64,000 nt of DNA from Micromussa lordhowensis (taxonomy: Eukaryota > Cnidaria > Anthozoa > Scleractinia > Lobophylliidae), in the NCBI GenBank assembly GCA_964020085.1, contig OZ026606.1, forward strand, positions 781,560 to 845,559, written 5' to 3'. Positions within the stretch are counted from its first letter, which is position 1. Every line of letters begins with the position of its first letter. This document shows, piece after piece, positions 10,270-21,339 of this stretch. The position numbers and the translations under genes are program-made. A model generated the notes under the pieces. It was not told the DNA's origin. It was given only the letters and a program-made list of their open reading frames with translations, and did not search any database.

Positions 10270-11910
10270 GTGTGCGAAATAAGGGCTAGCACCTAGTTAC
10301 CCGAGTAATGGCTTTTTGACAAGATCTACTGTTAATGATCCAGTCCTACTCTGTACGCTCAGGACGTTTTCGGAGCTCTTTAGACTGAGATTCTCGTGAG
10401 AGTCTCAATCATGTTTCACATTATATCACTTGTAACATCAATAAGCTTTACTGTGGTTTTGTTTCGTCGTGTAGAAATCATGATCGAGAACCGCTATTCA
10501 GCAAAGATTTAGGAGCAGTTGGAGTTTTATAAAGTCTTTTTGCTTTTTTCGTTTTTAGAAACTACTCATGATTTTCTGGTTTTTATGTCGAAACAGCCTA
10601 ATTAGCAACACTGTTGGGGCGCAAATCACTCAATCACTCACCCGTGATGGAAAGCAGTGCCCTGAAATATCTGATAAAATGATAGGACAAATAGAATATC
10701 AATTGTTAGGATTTAACATCAAAATAAGGAGAAAGCTCTCTTCTTCAATATTTACTCGGTGTCGCTGTTAAAAAATTTGGAGCAAATGTTTGTCTGTGTA
10801 ATAATTACCTCGTAAAAACAAGTTTATGAACTGACAAAAGATATGAAATTCTAATATATTTTGTTTTTAATTTTAGCACGCCCTCTTATTCGCTGAAACA
10901 ATTTGGTTAGCGGTAGATTTGTCCAATGGGATGAGGCCTTATATTCTATACTTGGCTGCGCGTAAATGTAGAATGATTGTGTTCAGTTTGTTTAAGAACC
11001 GTAGTTCAAACCTATGAATGTAGCAATTTTTCAGCTGATTTTTCCTCTCCGCATATTTCACACTGTGCGAAGACTGGCTTCTTTTTATGCAGACTATGCC
11101 CTGGGGAGACAGCGAAGCGGATTATAAATTCGGCTGTGTAGCAAATAAATTTCACTTCCGGGTGATTGCCGTTTGTTTGAAAGTGACTCAAGCATATCAG
11201 TCTTTGTCTGATAACTCTTTGGTTCGCTGGCTGTTCATAATGTATTTGTAAACAAACAGTTAGTCGTAATCCTTATGTTAATTATCGCTGTAGTCCAACA
11301 ACAGAGCGATAGATAATAGACACGATGTCTTTGTCAATAGGTCTCTAACGGGTTTTCAGGCTACACGCCATGGAACATTTTAGTATTGTTCCTGTATTAA
11401 TCTGCTGAACAAACTAAAACCAATTTTCGTGAGTTTAGGTTTGCGACATGCACAATTGAAGATCTGTTGGTCTGAAAAATGATCATCTGAAATAAGAGAG
11501 AGGTAAACTCGACTCGTCTGAATTTATCATAGAGTTCAATTTTAGACACAGTATTTTCTTTAGCAAAATTAATTAAAATTCACTTCGAACATGAAAATGT
11601 TGAAATTGGGTATCGACAGACATATATATTTTCCAACGTTTTAGAGACGAAATTTGCGTTTGGCGTGGATCGTTCAGGAAATTTCTTCTTGACAAAAGAT
11701 CTCTCAGATCACGAACTCTCGTTAATGTTTCATACTAGTCTCTGGATTTGAACCCATGCAAGTTGCCAGTAAACTTGCTAAGGCGGACATACTAGCCAAG
11801 TCGTTATCGTCATTGTTTGCTTATGGTTGACTGATTTATGCAAAATACTAGTAGCATTCTTTGAGGTCCGTGGAGTGCGCAAGCGAACTTGATTCCAGCT
11901 ATCATGTCTT
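10270..11910. other. Intergenic, nothing recognised
   Basis: AT-rich spacer with only short random open frames. Confidence 0.4.
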
Positions 11911-11915
11911 TTGAG

Positions 11916-12140
11916 GGAGGCAGCGTGGCCGAGGGGTCAGCGCGTCGGACTCAGCGGTCCCGGGTTCGAGTCCCGCTCTGGCCACTACCTGGATTTGTTT
12001 CACGGTAGCCCCAAGTTCAAATCCTCGGCCACACTTGTAAATAGCCAACTGGTTTGCCTCAGGCCAGTTGGGATTCTTAACAATGTTCTGTTCAATTTGA
12101 ATTATTTGGTTCAGTTGTTTGGTCGGCCACACTAGCACTT
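11916..12140 (+). mobile_element. tRNA-derived SINE
   Basis: The head has a polymerase III A box (GTGGCCGAGGGGTCAGCG) and B box (GGTTCGAGTCC) at tRNA spacing. A non-tRNA body follows, containing CCAGTTGGGATT and TAACAATGTT. The same body follows a different tRNA-like head at 19203-19460. Short open frames across it are spurious. Confidence 0.7.
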
Positions 12141-12199
12141 GTGCTTTAACACTGCCGAGGGTAAACATCCTTGTCTAGGGCTGAGCTTCGCAGAGCAGT

Positions 12200-12402
12200 C
12201 AGCGCTAGTTGGCCATGAAAGACTTTACTGATGGAATCGTTTCTGTTGTCAACTTAAGCCAATTAAAAAATAATTTGGTGTCGATTCGCTCCGATGAGAG
12301 GCTAACGCTCGAAACGTCAGCTTTCGAATCTCTTTACGGTGGCCAATTCACATTATCAACCCAGTTGATAAAACCAAATTATCTTGTAATACTCCCTACT
12401 GA

Positions 12403-12425
<23 letters not shown>
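12200..12425 (+). mobile_element. Penelope-like element terminal fragment with hammerhead-like motif
   Basis: The motif GATGAG...GCTAACGCTCGAAACGTC at 12291-12320, followed by a TTTACGGTGGCCAATT tract, resembles the pseudo-LTR of Penelope-like retroelements, which are known to carry hammerhead ribozymes. The core is imperfect here (CCGATGA, and an extra AG in stem II). No reverse transcriptase accompanies it. Confidence 0.45.
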
Positions 12426-12429
<4 letters not shown>

Positions 12430-12439
<10 letters not shown>

Positions 12440-13440
12440 AGAGCCAATTAAAGTCGACTTTGAGAATGTTAATGAGATAGAACATTGGTAAACTGAAGTC
12501 GCCTTGAACCGGGGGGGACTCGCATATGAAAGGGGCGGGGATGCTAGTCGTCTCGCTTAGGGGTGTAAATTTCGGACTTCGGTCTCACTTAGAGTGTGTA
12601 AAACGCCATTATATTTAGCCATGAAGGTCTCGTTTAGGGTTGCACGCGAAGAAATATAAAAATATATTTCTTTAATTTATTACGATGCTTTTAAAAACTA
12701 CTTATGGGTAAAAGTATTCGATGATAATGTCTTTGCCATCACTGAAAGTCACTGTATTTTTCATTCGTCTGTGTTTTAACATGGTCTCGTTTAGGGATCA
12801 AAAAAAGCTTGGTTCAGCAAAGTCCGAAGTTCTGACTGAATCTTTTGCCACACCTGTACCAATAGCAAGCAAGGGGTGTAAGAATGATTCATAGAAAATG
12901 ATGCCTCTTGACAAATTTTAGCCGAGTCTCCAAATCTAAATCGCTAGCACACTGATACAAAAGTTCCGATTAGACATATTTACTAGCGGGGCTCAGTATT
13001 AACTATGCCATGGAACTGAAAGACCTATCATTTGGTTTTGAAGATATACATGTTATATATGCTGAATAGCAGCGTATTTTCGATTTATTCAACTTAAAGT
13101 TATGTACGTATGAGTCAGCGACACGCTGGTCTCTACATTAAAAGATATGTTTAATACCAGGATACCATCAACAGAAGTGAGTTGTAAATTCGAGACGCAA
13201 ACACGAAATGATAATATCCCTTGACAGTAATAAAGTTCGTAGCATGTGGTTAAATTTCTTTCTCTCCCGAAAGAAGAAATCCTATATCGCATCTTGTTGA
13301 AGGTTTTAGAATTTTTCATCTGTTTGGGGCTACTTTATGGAGTAAGCTAATAAGATTTGCTTTTTGACAGTTTGTTTGCTGCGGCAAAACTGAATGGTCT
13401 GTAACAGCCTGACATGTCGCAGGACTGTATGTAAAATGTT
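12430..13440. other. Intergenic downstream of CTHRC1-like copy C, nothing recognised
   Basis: Contains a G-rich patch at about 12510-12540 and otherwise AT-rich sequence. No coding similarity seen. Confidence 0.4.
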
Positions 13441-13447
13441 TCTTATT

Positions 13448-14196
13448 TTACGGCTGAGGAGCGGGAACTTCTTCCACCACAATCCGGGACACTGAGTTCC
13501 AGCCTGAATGCGCATCTGCATTACCGTAACGTGCGCAGTTGCCCACATTGATCCCTACACGCACTCCTCCCTTTGGAATGTTCTGACAGTACCCTTCAAT
13601 ATGGCGTACACGAAGGGGCTCCAGGTCACTTTCTTCACGAATGTAAACAAGTCCGTCAATTGGCATTGGGCCACTGCACTCAGCGCCATTGAAGGTAAAG
13701 AACCAACGCTTGCAACAGAATTTGCAGTTGTAGATGCGAAGAGCCCCAGAGTAGAACACGCGTAAGGAAGTATCTTTGTGTTTCTTTTGAAAGATGCAGT
13801 CCTGCGGAGTTGAAGGAAAAGCAAGTGAATGTAATCACGTCTCAGAGCTGAAGCATACGACTTAGAGCGGTCTTCATTTGAGTGTCGAAAAGTAATTCAT
13901 TTTGAATCAACTACGCTACGCGATTGGTCTAAAAAAACTCGCGCAAATTTTTTCATCCAATCAGAAAGCCAATCGTGGCACACTCGCACACGTTTTCCCG
14001 CGCTTTACGTATGCTACAATTTTAATTTTGATTGGTTGACTGTATTGTCTGTGTCTTTTGTTATTGGCTAGAGTGATTACTTTGCTTTTGGTTTTGATAC
14101 TTAAGAAATAGAAAACATGTGCCCTGTTTCTATCGAGTTATAGAAACACGAGTGAAAGTTTGGGAGAACTAGATTTTTTTCGAGTTCTCCCAAACT

Positions 14197-14228
<32 letters not shown>

Positions 14229-14930
14229 TGGAGAACATGTTTTCTATTTCTTTTAGAAAATACTGCGACGAAGAAAAAGAAAAACAACTTGTTTACTTCG
14301 ATCATCAAAATGTAAATTCTCTTTGTTCGCGCCATCTCTACGTCAACAGCTCGTGCTAGTTCTGTGTTTCTATGGAGTTATAGAAACACGGTTTTAAACC
14401 AATCAGCGTGCGTATTTGCTTTGGGTTATTTTCTAAAGTCAATTGAAAGCCGCTCTAAATGTCCTGCAAACAGATCTGTCTGTCTAATAATTCACTTATG
14501 AAATAACAATTGTTCTCAAAACTTACATGAACATATACTGTTACCTTAATTAATCCAAAATCCCGGTTATCACTCTCTTGCCAAACACATTGTTTCCAGT
14601 TTGAAAAGGCCTGGACACCAGCTTCTCCCTTGGAGCCCAGCTCTCCCTTGAGACCAGTCTCTCCTCGTTCACCCTTTGCGCCGTCACGACCGTGAGGTCC
14701 TGGTATGCCTGGAGTTCCTGGAATGCCAGGAACACCGTTTGTTGCAGTGCAGGCCTATGGTAGACGCATGACAGAGACGAGTTATTGAGAAGTGAAATTA
14801 TTTCAGATAAGAGGAAAATATTCCTAGAAAGGACAAAAAAGATTAAACTTGACTCGAAAATCGTTACCGTCTGAGGTGTCACAACGTGTAAAGCAGCAAA
14901 TGTTAGCAACATCAATAATTGAGCCCTCAT
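13448..14930 (-). CDS. CTHRC1-like secreted collagen-stalk protein, copy C
   Basis: Three phase-0 exons: 14930-14868, 14754-14545 and 13801-13448, giving 208 residues. Exon 1 is a hydrophobic signal peptide (MRAQLLMLL...). An in-frame ATG also exists at 14957, but 14930 matches the start of copy A and lies 12 nt after an acceptor-like CCACAG, as in copy A. Exon 2 begins ACTATNG, has an uninterrupted Gly-X-Y stalk and ends in NWKQCVW and DFGLIK. Exon 3 is the CTHRC1 domain ([32 protein letters not shown]) and ends VPAPQP. It is clearly more diverged than A and B are from each other, mainly in the stalk and around YIREESDLEPL. Intron 2 (13802-14544) is filled largely by a MITE. Function is inferred from the family: an extracellular trimer, possibly matrix or Wnt related. 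Confidence 0.87.
13862..14458. mobile_element. MITE-like element in CTHRC1-like copy C intron 2
   Basis: The termini are inverted (TTAGAGCGGTCTTCATTTG at left, CAATTGAAAGCCGCTCTAA at right). The interior has CCAATCAG / CTGATTGG-type blocks and CGATTGGTCTAAAAAAACTCG. The same family occurs at about 29120-29380 inside the kinase gene. A perfect foldback lies in its centre. Confidence 0.6.
14106..14252. repeat. Long perfect foldback
   Basis: The arms of about 60-70 nt are reverse complements; the left arm contains TTTCTATCGAGTTATAGAAA and AGTTTGGGAGAACTAG and is mirrored on the right around a short T-rich centre. A transcript would form a long hairpin. Confidence 0.8.
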
Positions 14931-14957
14931 TGTCAACGTTATCTGTGGAGAATGCAA

Positions 14958-16960
14958 GTTTTAGTTGTCATATGCATTAGAATGAACAGCGCTCCAATTT
15001 AGGCCCACTCGGTCAAGTGTCAAGACTCTAAGAACTAGACAAAACCTGACACCACACTAATACCCGATCTATCTTATCTTTACACTTGTATAGACTTGTA
15101 ATCAAGCTGATATCTGTATGTGGACCGAATGAGGAAAATAAATCTTGTTGTTGTCGTGTAAGCGAAACAGATAAAGAAAAGAAAGTGAAACTAAGGGGCA
15201 AGTGGTTATTATATTCAAAGAACGAAAATGTAAAAAAATCAAGGGAAAAAAACAGAAGATCATTTGCTTGAAAAGTGGTTCTGATTTTATTACAGCACTA
15301 CGGCAAATGAAAATTGACGACGAAGAAGAGAAACCTATGACTAGACTTCTTACAGCTCGTAAGATTGACCCGCAACACAAGATAGTCCACCTCTCTTCTC
15401 GGGAAGTTTCGAGAACACTCAAGGAAGACAGACGCTCTCGGATGCGCCTAAACTGAGGTCGCTCCATGATTTTTTTTTCAACGCGACCAAATGGAATCTC
15501 TCTTTCTGCGACGAAGAAAACTTCGTGATTGGAAAAACGTTTTTTCATCATTTAAAGCCTTTAGTATAAGAGTCATGATGGAAAAAGAGCAGACGACCGT
15601 GTTAGATCAGGATATTAATCCAATTACACAATAGCAACCCTCGCTGACTTTTTTTACAAAAAAATTGAAAAAATAATCGGTAAATTCGAAATAAGAAAAT
15701 CGAAATTTCTGTTGAAATTCAATTAAATGGGCATTTTTGTCTTATATCTCTCCGTGAAAAAGATGACTTTAAAACGGATGATACGAAGATACAGCATAAG
15801 ACAGTACATTCACTTTATTCTTACCAGCAGTTGTTTATGAACCTGCGTCGAGGAACGTCCTCCACCAAAGGCTAATCCTAATAGCTGGAAAATGTTTTTA
15901 TCGCAGTATCCTCTTTATGGAGCCTAATTTTTAATCATGCAAAGAATGGATTGCGTTTGTCTGTTTCACGCAGCTGAGAACACTGCACGCTATTTAGCGG
16001 CAGATTTGGATGTTTACACTCACTCAAATGTATATATCGTCATCTTGATATGCATTAAACAGCTTACTCCCAATGCACACAGGCGTCGCTCAGGAAATTA
16101 GTTTTATTATTTTTATTTGTTTTATGTACATTGATTTGTTTCATCTAAATTGTGATTTCTTTCTACTTTCGAATGCCATCTGTTGTCTAAGTTTTTATTG
16201 AATTTTTAATGAAATTGGAAGTTTTGCCACAAACTGATTTTGGTTTCTTTTTGTAATTTAGGTAAATGATACATTTATTCACCAGCTGTTGAGCCCTATT
16301 TAAAGCGAAACATGAATTTCACATTGGGGTATGATACCTCAACGAAGAATATGGAAAAACAGTAAACAGCTAGATACGAGGTTAACCAAAAGACAGATTA
16401 GAAGGACTGAGATGGATTAGTGAACCTCAAACTTAAAAAAAAGCTTTGGTATCATTTCTGAAGACGCACCTTCCATGACCCCAACTAAAACATCAAAGCC
16501 AACATTATACTGTCTTGAGCTAGATAGAAACGAAGCAAAAGAGCGCAAAGAAGCCAGGTTATGACAACAAATTTTACGCGCAAAGCATTTGACGCGTATT
16601 GCTAACTATTCATTTTTCTCTGCTACTTTTTCCTATTAGGAAGAAATCAAGTAGAACTTGGTAGCTTGTGATGTTCAATTTCAGCCGGTTGTTCACTTAC
16701 TTGCCATGCAACACGTTCGCTTATTACAAAACATCCAGTACTTCTCCTTGAATCACAATAACTGAAACCTATTTTATTCATTGACTAGTCTATCAAAGAT
16801 TGAATTCTCAGACACTACATTGATCTTAACAAATGACTATTACAGAAAAATTATCTGCCCTCTTTTACAAATCTTCCAGAGAACATTCTCGCCTCCAGAG
16901 CTATTCCACTCTCTTTACGATTTTCAAGTTTAGATAAAGGCCTCCTCGCTGGTTGCTTGA
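14958..16960. other. Intergenic upstream of CTHRC1-like copy C
   Basis: Open frames of up to about 150 codons occur on the minus strand around 15102-15551, and a lysine-rich one on the plus strand at 15202-15456. Neither has recognisable domains, and they overlap antisense to each other, so I do not call them genes. The first few hundred bases probably hold the promoter and 5' UTR exon of copy C. Confidence 0.35.
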
Positions 16961-16963
16961 GAT

Positions 16964-18607
16964 CTAATAAGACGACAACCCAGGCTCCTGATCAACCCTC
17001 AGCCGCTCGGTACCCTTGAGTGGCGGAAAAAACAAGCAAATGCCAATCGAGTCCTGCGCACCAATCTTCACCTCGTGCGCATCGTATTCAACAAGAAGCA
17101 TAGTTCCATGATGCTTTTCAAAGTCGATATGTTGCTGGCCATTTTCCCAGGAATATTCCCCATAGCCTTTAATAAAGTAGTTTGCCTCCACGTTATGTGG
17201 ATACTGAAGATGTGCATTAAAGCTGGCGTGAAGGAGCGTGTTATGAAATGAAATGTTGTAGCCATCAGGGGCAGCCAGAAATCTACGACTATAACCACCT
17301 TCGAAGGAGACATTGCGATCTGAACCAACAACCTCCCTTAGGCTCTTTACAAGCAGAGGTAGAGGAGACATACTTGGGTCACGTGGGGCCGAAGCTGCGA
17401 CAATTCTCATTGGCTCCTGAACATTTGCATGTACAGTGTTTTCAGACGTAAGAGCAAGAAGATGGTCTGCGGTAAAAGGTAGCTGTTCAGTTGCATCGTT
17501 GTATATGATACATCGTCCTGTGAACAAAGAGGTAGAGTATGTGAGACTCCCGGGTATTTTATGCATGTAAAAGGAATTTTGAAAGCTTGAACATAACATG
17601 CTGGTTAAAAAAACAGACAGTCATTCAGTGATTTGGTCCAGTCCCTGACCTTAAATTAATTAATTAGATTGAAAATTCACATCGAGAAATCGCGAAAGGG
17701 CAAACTCCATCCTTTTCATGTGCTTCTCGCCCCCAGGGTCTCACGCGGCCATTTTTTCATGCAACATTCTTTCACGTCACGCACGACGGACTAAGCAAAA
17801 GAGGGACTATTTGGCCAACAAGTTGTTGCGTGACCAGTAGGTTTGCGTTACGTTTGACTGATTGCAAGATAATGGCAATATTTTCGTCGCCATTAGCACA
17901 CCGAACGTTTGAGTCATTTACACCATTTAGCCCATTTACGTTCCAAAAGAATTTCACTACTCGTACAGAGAATAAGCGATCTGTTTTTCCTAAGCATGGG
18001 AACACCGACTCACAGTTAACAGGACCACATACCTTCGGTACAATAGTAGATGTGATTGTGATTTGGGTGAAATGCCGCCAGAGTCAGTTTATCGCCAGGG
18101 TTAGCGTGAAATTCGAACATACTGAACCCTACGTTGTCTTCAAGAGAAACCAAAACCTTTCCCATCAGATCTCCACTTCCAAGTGGCACAATTGGGAGTT
18201 CATCGGCGATTCGAACTTTCATTGTAGGACTTGTAGCTACTTCACCTGATTCACCTTTTTTCGTGGCGAAAACTGAGCGGACGAGTAGACACTGGAAACG
18301 AGTTCTGCGCAATTCGATGCCTGACCAATGAGAGCCATGAGAAACCCTAGCTTTTACCCTACTTGGAGATATTCCTGCCATGAAATTAGATCTTGGGGAA
18401 ACATGGTACAAGCTAAGAAGGTAGGGGTGAGTTAGGTTTGTAAGCTCTGTAAGCTCCAATATCAGTAGTCCTGATTATTTTCCTTAATGTCACCATTTTC
18501 ACCCACACTGAGTTGTGCTGTTCCTTCTCAACTGCAAGTGGTTCAGTCAGTGAGGTCTTACCTGTGAAAGCGAAAAGCACCAGCGCTAGCAGACCAAACA
18601 AGTGCAA
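16964..18607 (-). CDS. Secreted double-cupin protein, two tandem ectoine-synthase (EctC)-like domains
   Basis: Exons 18607-18562, 18272-18033 and 17517-16964 join in phase (1, 1) to about 279 residues. Exon 1 encodes a hydrophobic signal-peptide core (LHLFGLLALVLFAFT). The N-terminal domain has MKVRIA, LEDNVGFS and HIYYCTEG, resembling bacterial EctC (MIVRN, DNVGFS, VFCYEGEG). The C-terminal domain has ISFHNT, VEANYFIKGYGE, DAHEVKI and FFPPLKGTERL, matching EctC segments FEAV-C-EGEGE, DEHYLR and FNP-LTG-EVH. EctC normally makes ectoine by ring closure of N-gamma-acetyl-diaminobutyrate in the cytosol, as a single 130-residue domain. In the C domain the Glu and His iron ligands appear kept, but the Tyr ligand is replaced by Met; the N domain has His in place of the Glu. 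Exon 1 has no in-frame ATG, so the start is unresolved: TTG at 18607, an unseen upstream exon, or a lost start. Activity is doubtful; family membership is well supported. Confidence 0.78.
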
Positions 18608-18609
18608 TC

Positions 18610-19200
18610 TATCACTGACCCAGAAAATGTGACATGTGAAGTGGCCCCCTTTGAGTTAAGTAAGTTTATATAAAACCTGGTTTACATACTGAGATCAGAG
18701 AAGCTGCATTTGCTAATGTGGCTGATTTGAACAGGTTTATACGACTTCACTTGAATGGGAAAGATAAGCATAAAATCATATTACTTCTCAAAGTATTCGT
18801 ATGCAGCAGAAACCTGGTGGGGGCAGGTACTTGGGTATGATTTGAGTGGGTATGTGCGGCCTGGATTTCCAGGTTTGATTTGTTTATTAAGGTACTTTTT
18901 TAATGCAAATTCTCTATCAAAAATTTCTAATGGCTGCTGATAATTCGATGAGCTTTCGTACTTTTGAAATGTTGTACCCCGTTCTAGGAAATGTCTCAAA
19001 AATGGATAGCTAGCCTGTTCTGGATGAGGAGTCCAAAAATCATGACCCTGTTGGGTGGCACATACCCGTATAGGTATTGTGGTGGAGTACCCCCCTCAGG
19101 GCACAAATCTAGTATTACTAAATAAATATCATCTTTTTCTTACAACTGAAGGGCTGGAAGGTTAAAATGGGCAAATGCTATCCCAGAAACTGAATTACAA
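18610..19200. other. Region upstream of the double-cupin gene
   Basis: Presumed promoter of the minus-strand double-cupin gene. It contains a degenerate segment at about 18815-18880 (GGGGGCAGGTACTTGGGTATG) and 19070-19100 (GGTGGAGTACCCCCCTC), which may be a further relic of the GGGGGTACT-ended repeat. No coding sequence seen. Confidence 0.35.
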
Positions 19201-19202
19201 GT

Positions 19203-19460
19203 ACGGAGACAGTGTAGCTGAGGGGTTAGGGTGCTGGACTTGAAATCTGGAGGTCTTGGGTTCAAGTCCCGCTCTGACTACTAAGCTGGAGGTGTTTCTC
19301 GCTAGACCCTAGTTTAACTCCTTGGCCATGTTGTAAATAGCAAACTGCTCTTCCTCCTGCCAGTTGGGATTTTAACAATGTTATGTTCATTTGAATGCAT
19401 TATTTGTTTCATTGTTTGTTTTCATTGGCCCTGAAAAGCCCCATTAGGGGAGTGGCCAAT
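19203..19460 (+). mobile_element. tRNA-derived SINE
   Basis: A tRNA-like head (AGTGTAGCTGAGGGGTTAGGG A box, GGTTCAAGTCC B box) is followed by the body shared with the SINE at 11916, including TTGTAAATAGC, CCAGTTGGGATTTTAACAATG and an end with GTTTTCATTGGCCCTG. Confidence 0.7.
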
Positions 19461-19782
19461 TAATACATCTTAAACTTGGTTGTGGATTGTTTAAAATGGC
19501 TGTTCAGATTGCAAACCTGGACAAACCAAATTCAAAAACAAACACTGCTGTGTTTACCATTTTCAATGCCATGGACTCCTGAGCCAGCCTCAAAACAGCT
19601 TTACTGCAATACAAACATCTAGTGAGCATCCTGAAAGAAGCAACTTGGAGGTTGCTAAATTAACAATATCAAATTTAAGACACTCTAATGTAACCATTTT
19701 TAGCCCTAGCAATTGAATTATCCAGTTTAAATAATCTACACCGGGGCAGAAAGCAAATTGTGTTCCTCTTTGGTGATTATGA

Positions 19783-19823
19783 TAATAATGATAATAATAA
19801 TAGTAGTAATAATAATAATAGTA

Positions 19824-19869
<46 letters not shown>

Positions 19870-19914
19870 ATATGAATAAAGTTTTGGTTGATAATAATTG
19901 GTTTGATATGGTTG

Positions 19915-19945
<31 letters not shown>

Positions 19946-19995
19946 GAATCACAATAATAAGAATCACAATAATAAGAATAAGAATAAGAATAAGG
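19783..19995. repeat. (TAA/AAT)n microsatellite, two blocks
   Basis: Long runs of AAT/TAA units interspersed with TAG and AAG variants. Polyasparagine, polyisoleucine and polytyrosine open frames here are artefacts. Confidence 0.95.
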
Positions 19996-20178
19996 GAACA
20001 GAAAGCTACAGAGGCAAGATCCCAGGCAATATCAGAATAACAGAGCTACAGAAGATTGTTCTCCTTGGAACTACTGACATGCTTCCATCAAGTAATCCAG
20101 CAGACTTGTGATTGCCCTAAGCTCATGGATTGAACTTGGCAACATAAGTAAAAGCAGCAAAACTTTAAGGACTTACAT

Positions 20179-20207
20179 AATAATAATACTACTACTACTA
20201 CTACTAC

Positions 20208-20255
<48 letters not shown>

Positions 20256-20273
20256 GAAGAAGAAGAAGAAGAA
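20179..20273. repeat. (ACT)n-(AAT)n-(AAG)n compound microsatellite
   Basis: Three trinucleotide runs follow one another: about eight ACT, some twenty AAT and five AAG units. Confidence 0.95.
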
Positions 20274-20757
20274 TTTTTTTTGAAAATTTTAACAATGATA
20301 ATAATTTTATTTATCTCACATAATCAGTAAAAATACACATTAAAAAAAACGAAATTATTAAGGAGTTATGAAACAAGTGGTATGCTTATACAATTTTGTG
20401 GAATAAAATGCCTACATCCTGTTATAATTTGTAATAATAATTTCCTATTATAATGTTTTTCCTCCTTTTTTGCTGAAAACATTAAAAGTCTTGATAAATT
20501 CAAAATCTAAATATCTGATAAATCTAAAAGGCGAATGGTAAAACTTAATAGTCTGAATATGATTCGGCTAAGCAACACTAAACAATGTCAATGGCTCCAA
20601 CGGCAGCTGCGACTTCAATATTGCAGTTGTTGTAGTCAAACGCACTACGGTGCTTCACCCGCGATACTCAAAGGCAAACCAGGGCTGATCTAAGGAGCGC
20701 AAAGGATGTCCTTGCATGAATCCAGGAAATTGTTTGCGAGTAATGTTCTCCTTTCTA

Positions 20758-20905
20758 ACAATAATAATAATAATAATAATAATAATTTTTTTATTATTAT
20801 AGTTTTATTTATAAGTATAAGAAGAAGAAGAATAGTAATAATAACAATAATAATAATAATAATAGCAATAGTAATAATAATAATAGTAATAAGAATAGTA
20901 ATAAT
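20758..20905. repeat. (AAT)n microsatellite
   Basis: Two AAT-rich blocks separated by a T-rich stretch and AAG units. Confidence 0.9.
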
Positions 20906-21204
20906 TTTTATAAAAAAACTTACTTACATAAAAGAAATAGAAATAATTGACAATAAAAATTCAAAATTCAGAATAAATAATATTAATAATGGTTTATTTG
21001 ACAGACCATGAGGTGGCTCTGCTCTGTTAAATTACATTTTTTAAAATACTAAGAGTGATGTGTTAAAAAAATGGAGTAATCCTAGAAAAAATAGTAATAG
21101 ATTTGAAATTACAATAGTACGTCTGAATTTCGAAGGCTAAAAGTATTAAAGAGGGTAATTGTGAGAATAATAAATCTGGTTACTGGAATGATTCAATTTA
21201 ACAG

Positions 21205-21330
21205 CCTGGGCCAGATTCATGAAGCGCTCCAAAGTTAAGATGCATCCTAAGTATTGTTTTTTTATGAACATTAGGCTTTTGCACTCACGAGACATCTTAA
21301 TCTAAAAGCCCTTTATGAATCTTGTCCCTT
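21205..21330. repeat. Short inverted-repeat (MITE-like) element
   Basis: GGGCCAGATTCATGAAGCGC at left is mirrored by CCCTTTATGAATCTTGTCCC at right, about 120 nt apart; no coding content. Confidence 0.5.
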
Positions 21331-21339
21331 GTTGTTAAT

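Noticed and set aside
11902..12168. Open frames on both strands
   Set aside because: They lie on the tRNA-derived SINE and have no independent support.
15102..15551. 149-codon minus-strand open frame
   Set aside because: No domain, unusual composition and antisense overlap with another frame; probably chance.
19590..20323. Open frames of polyasparagine, polyisoleucine and polytyrosine
   Set aside because: They are translations of trinucleotide microsatellites.
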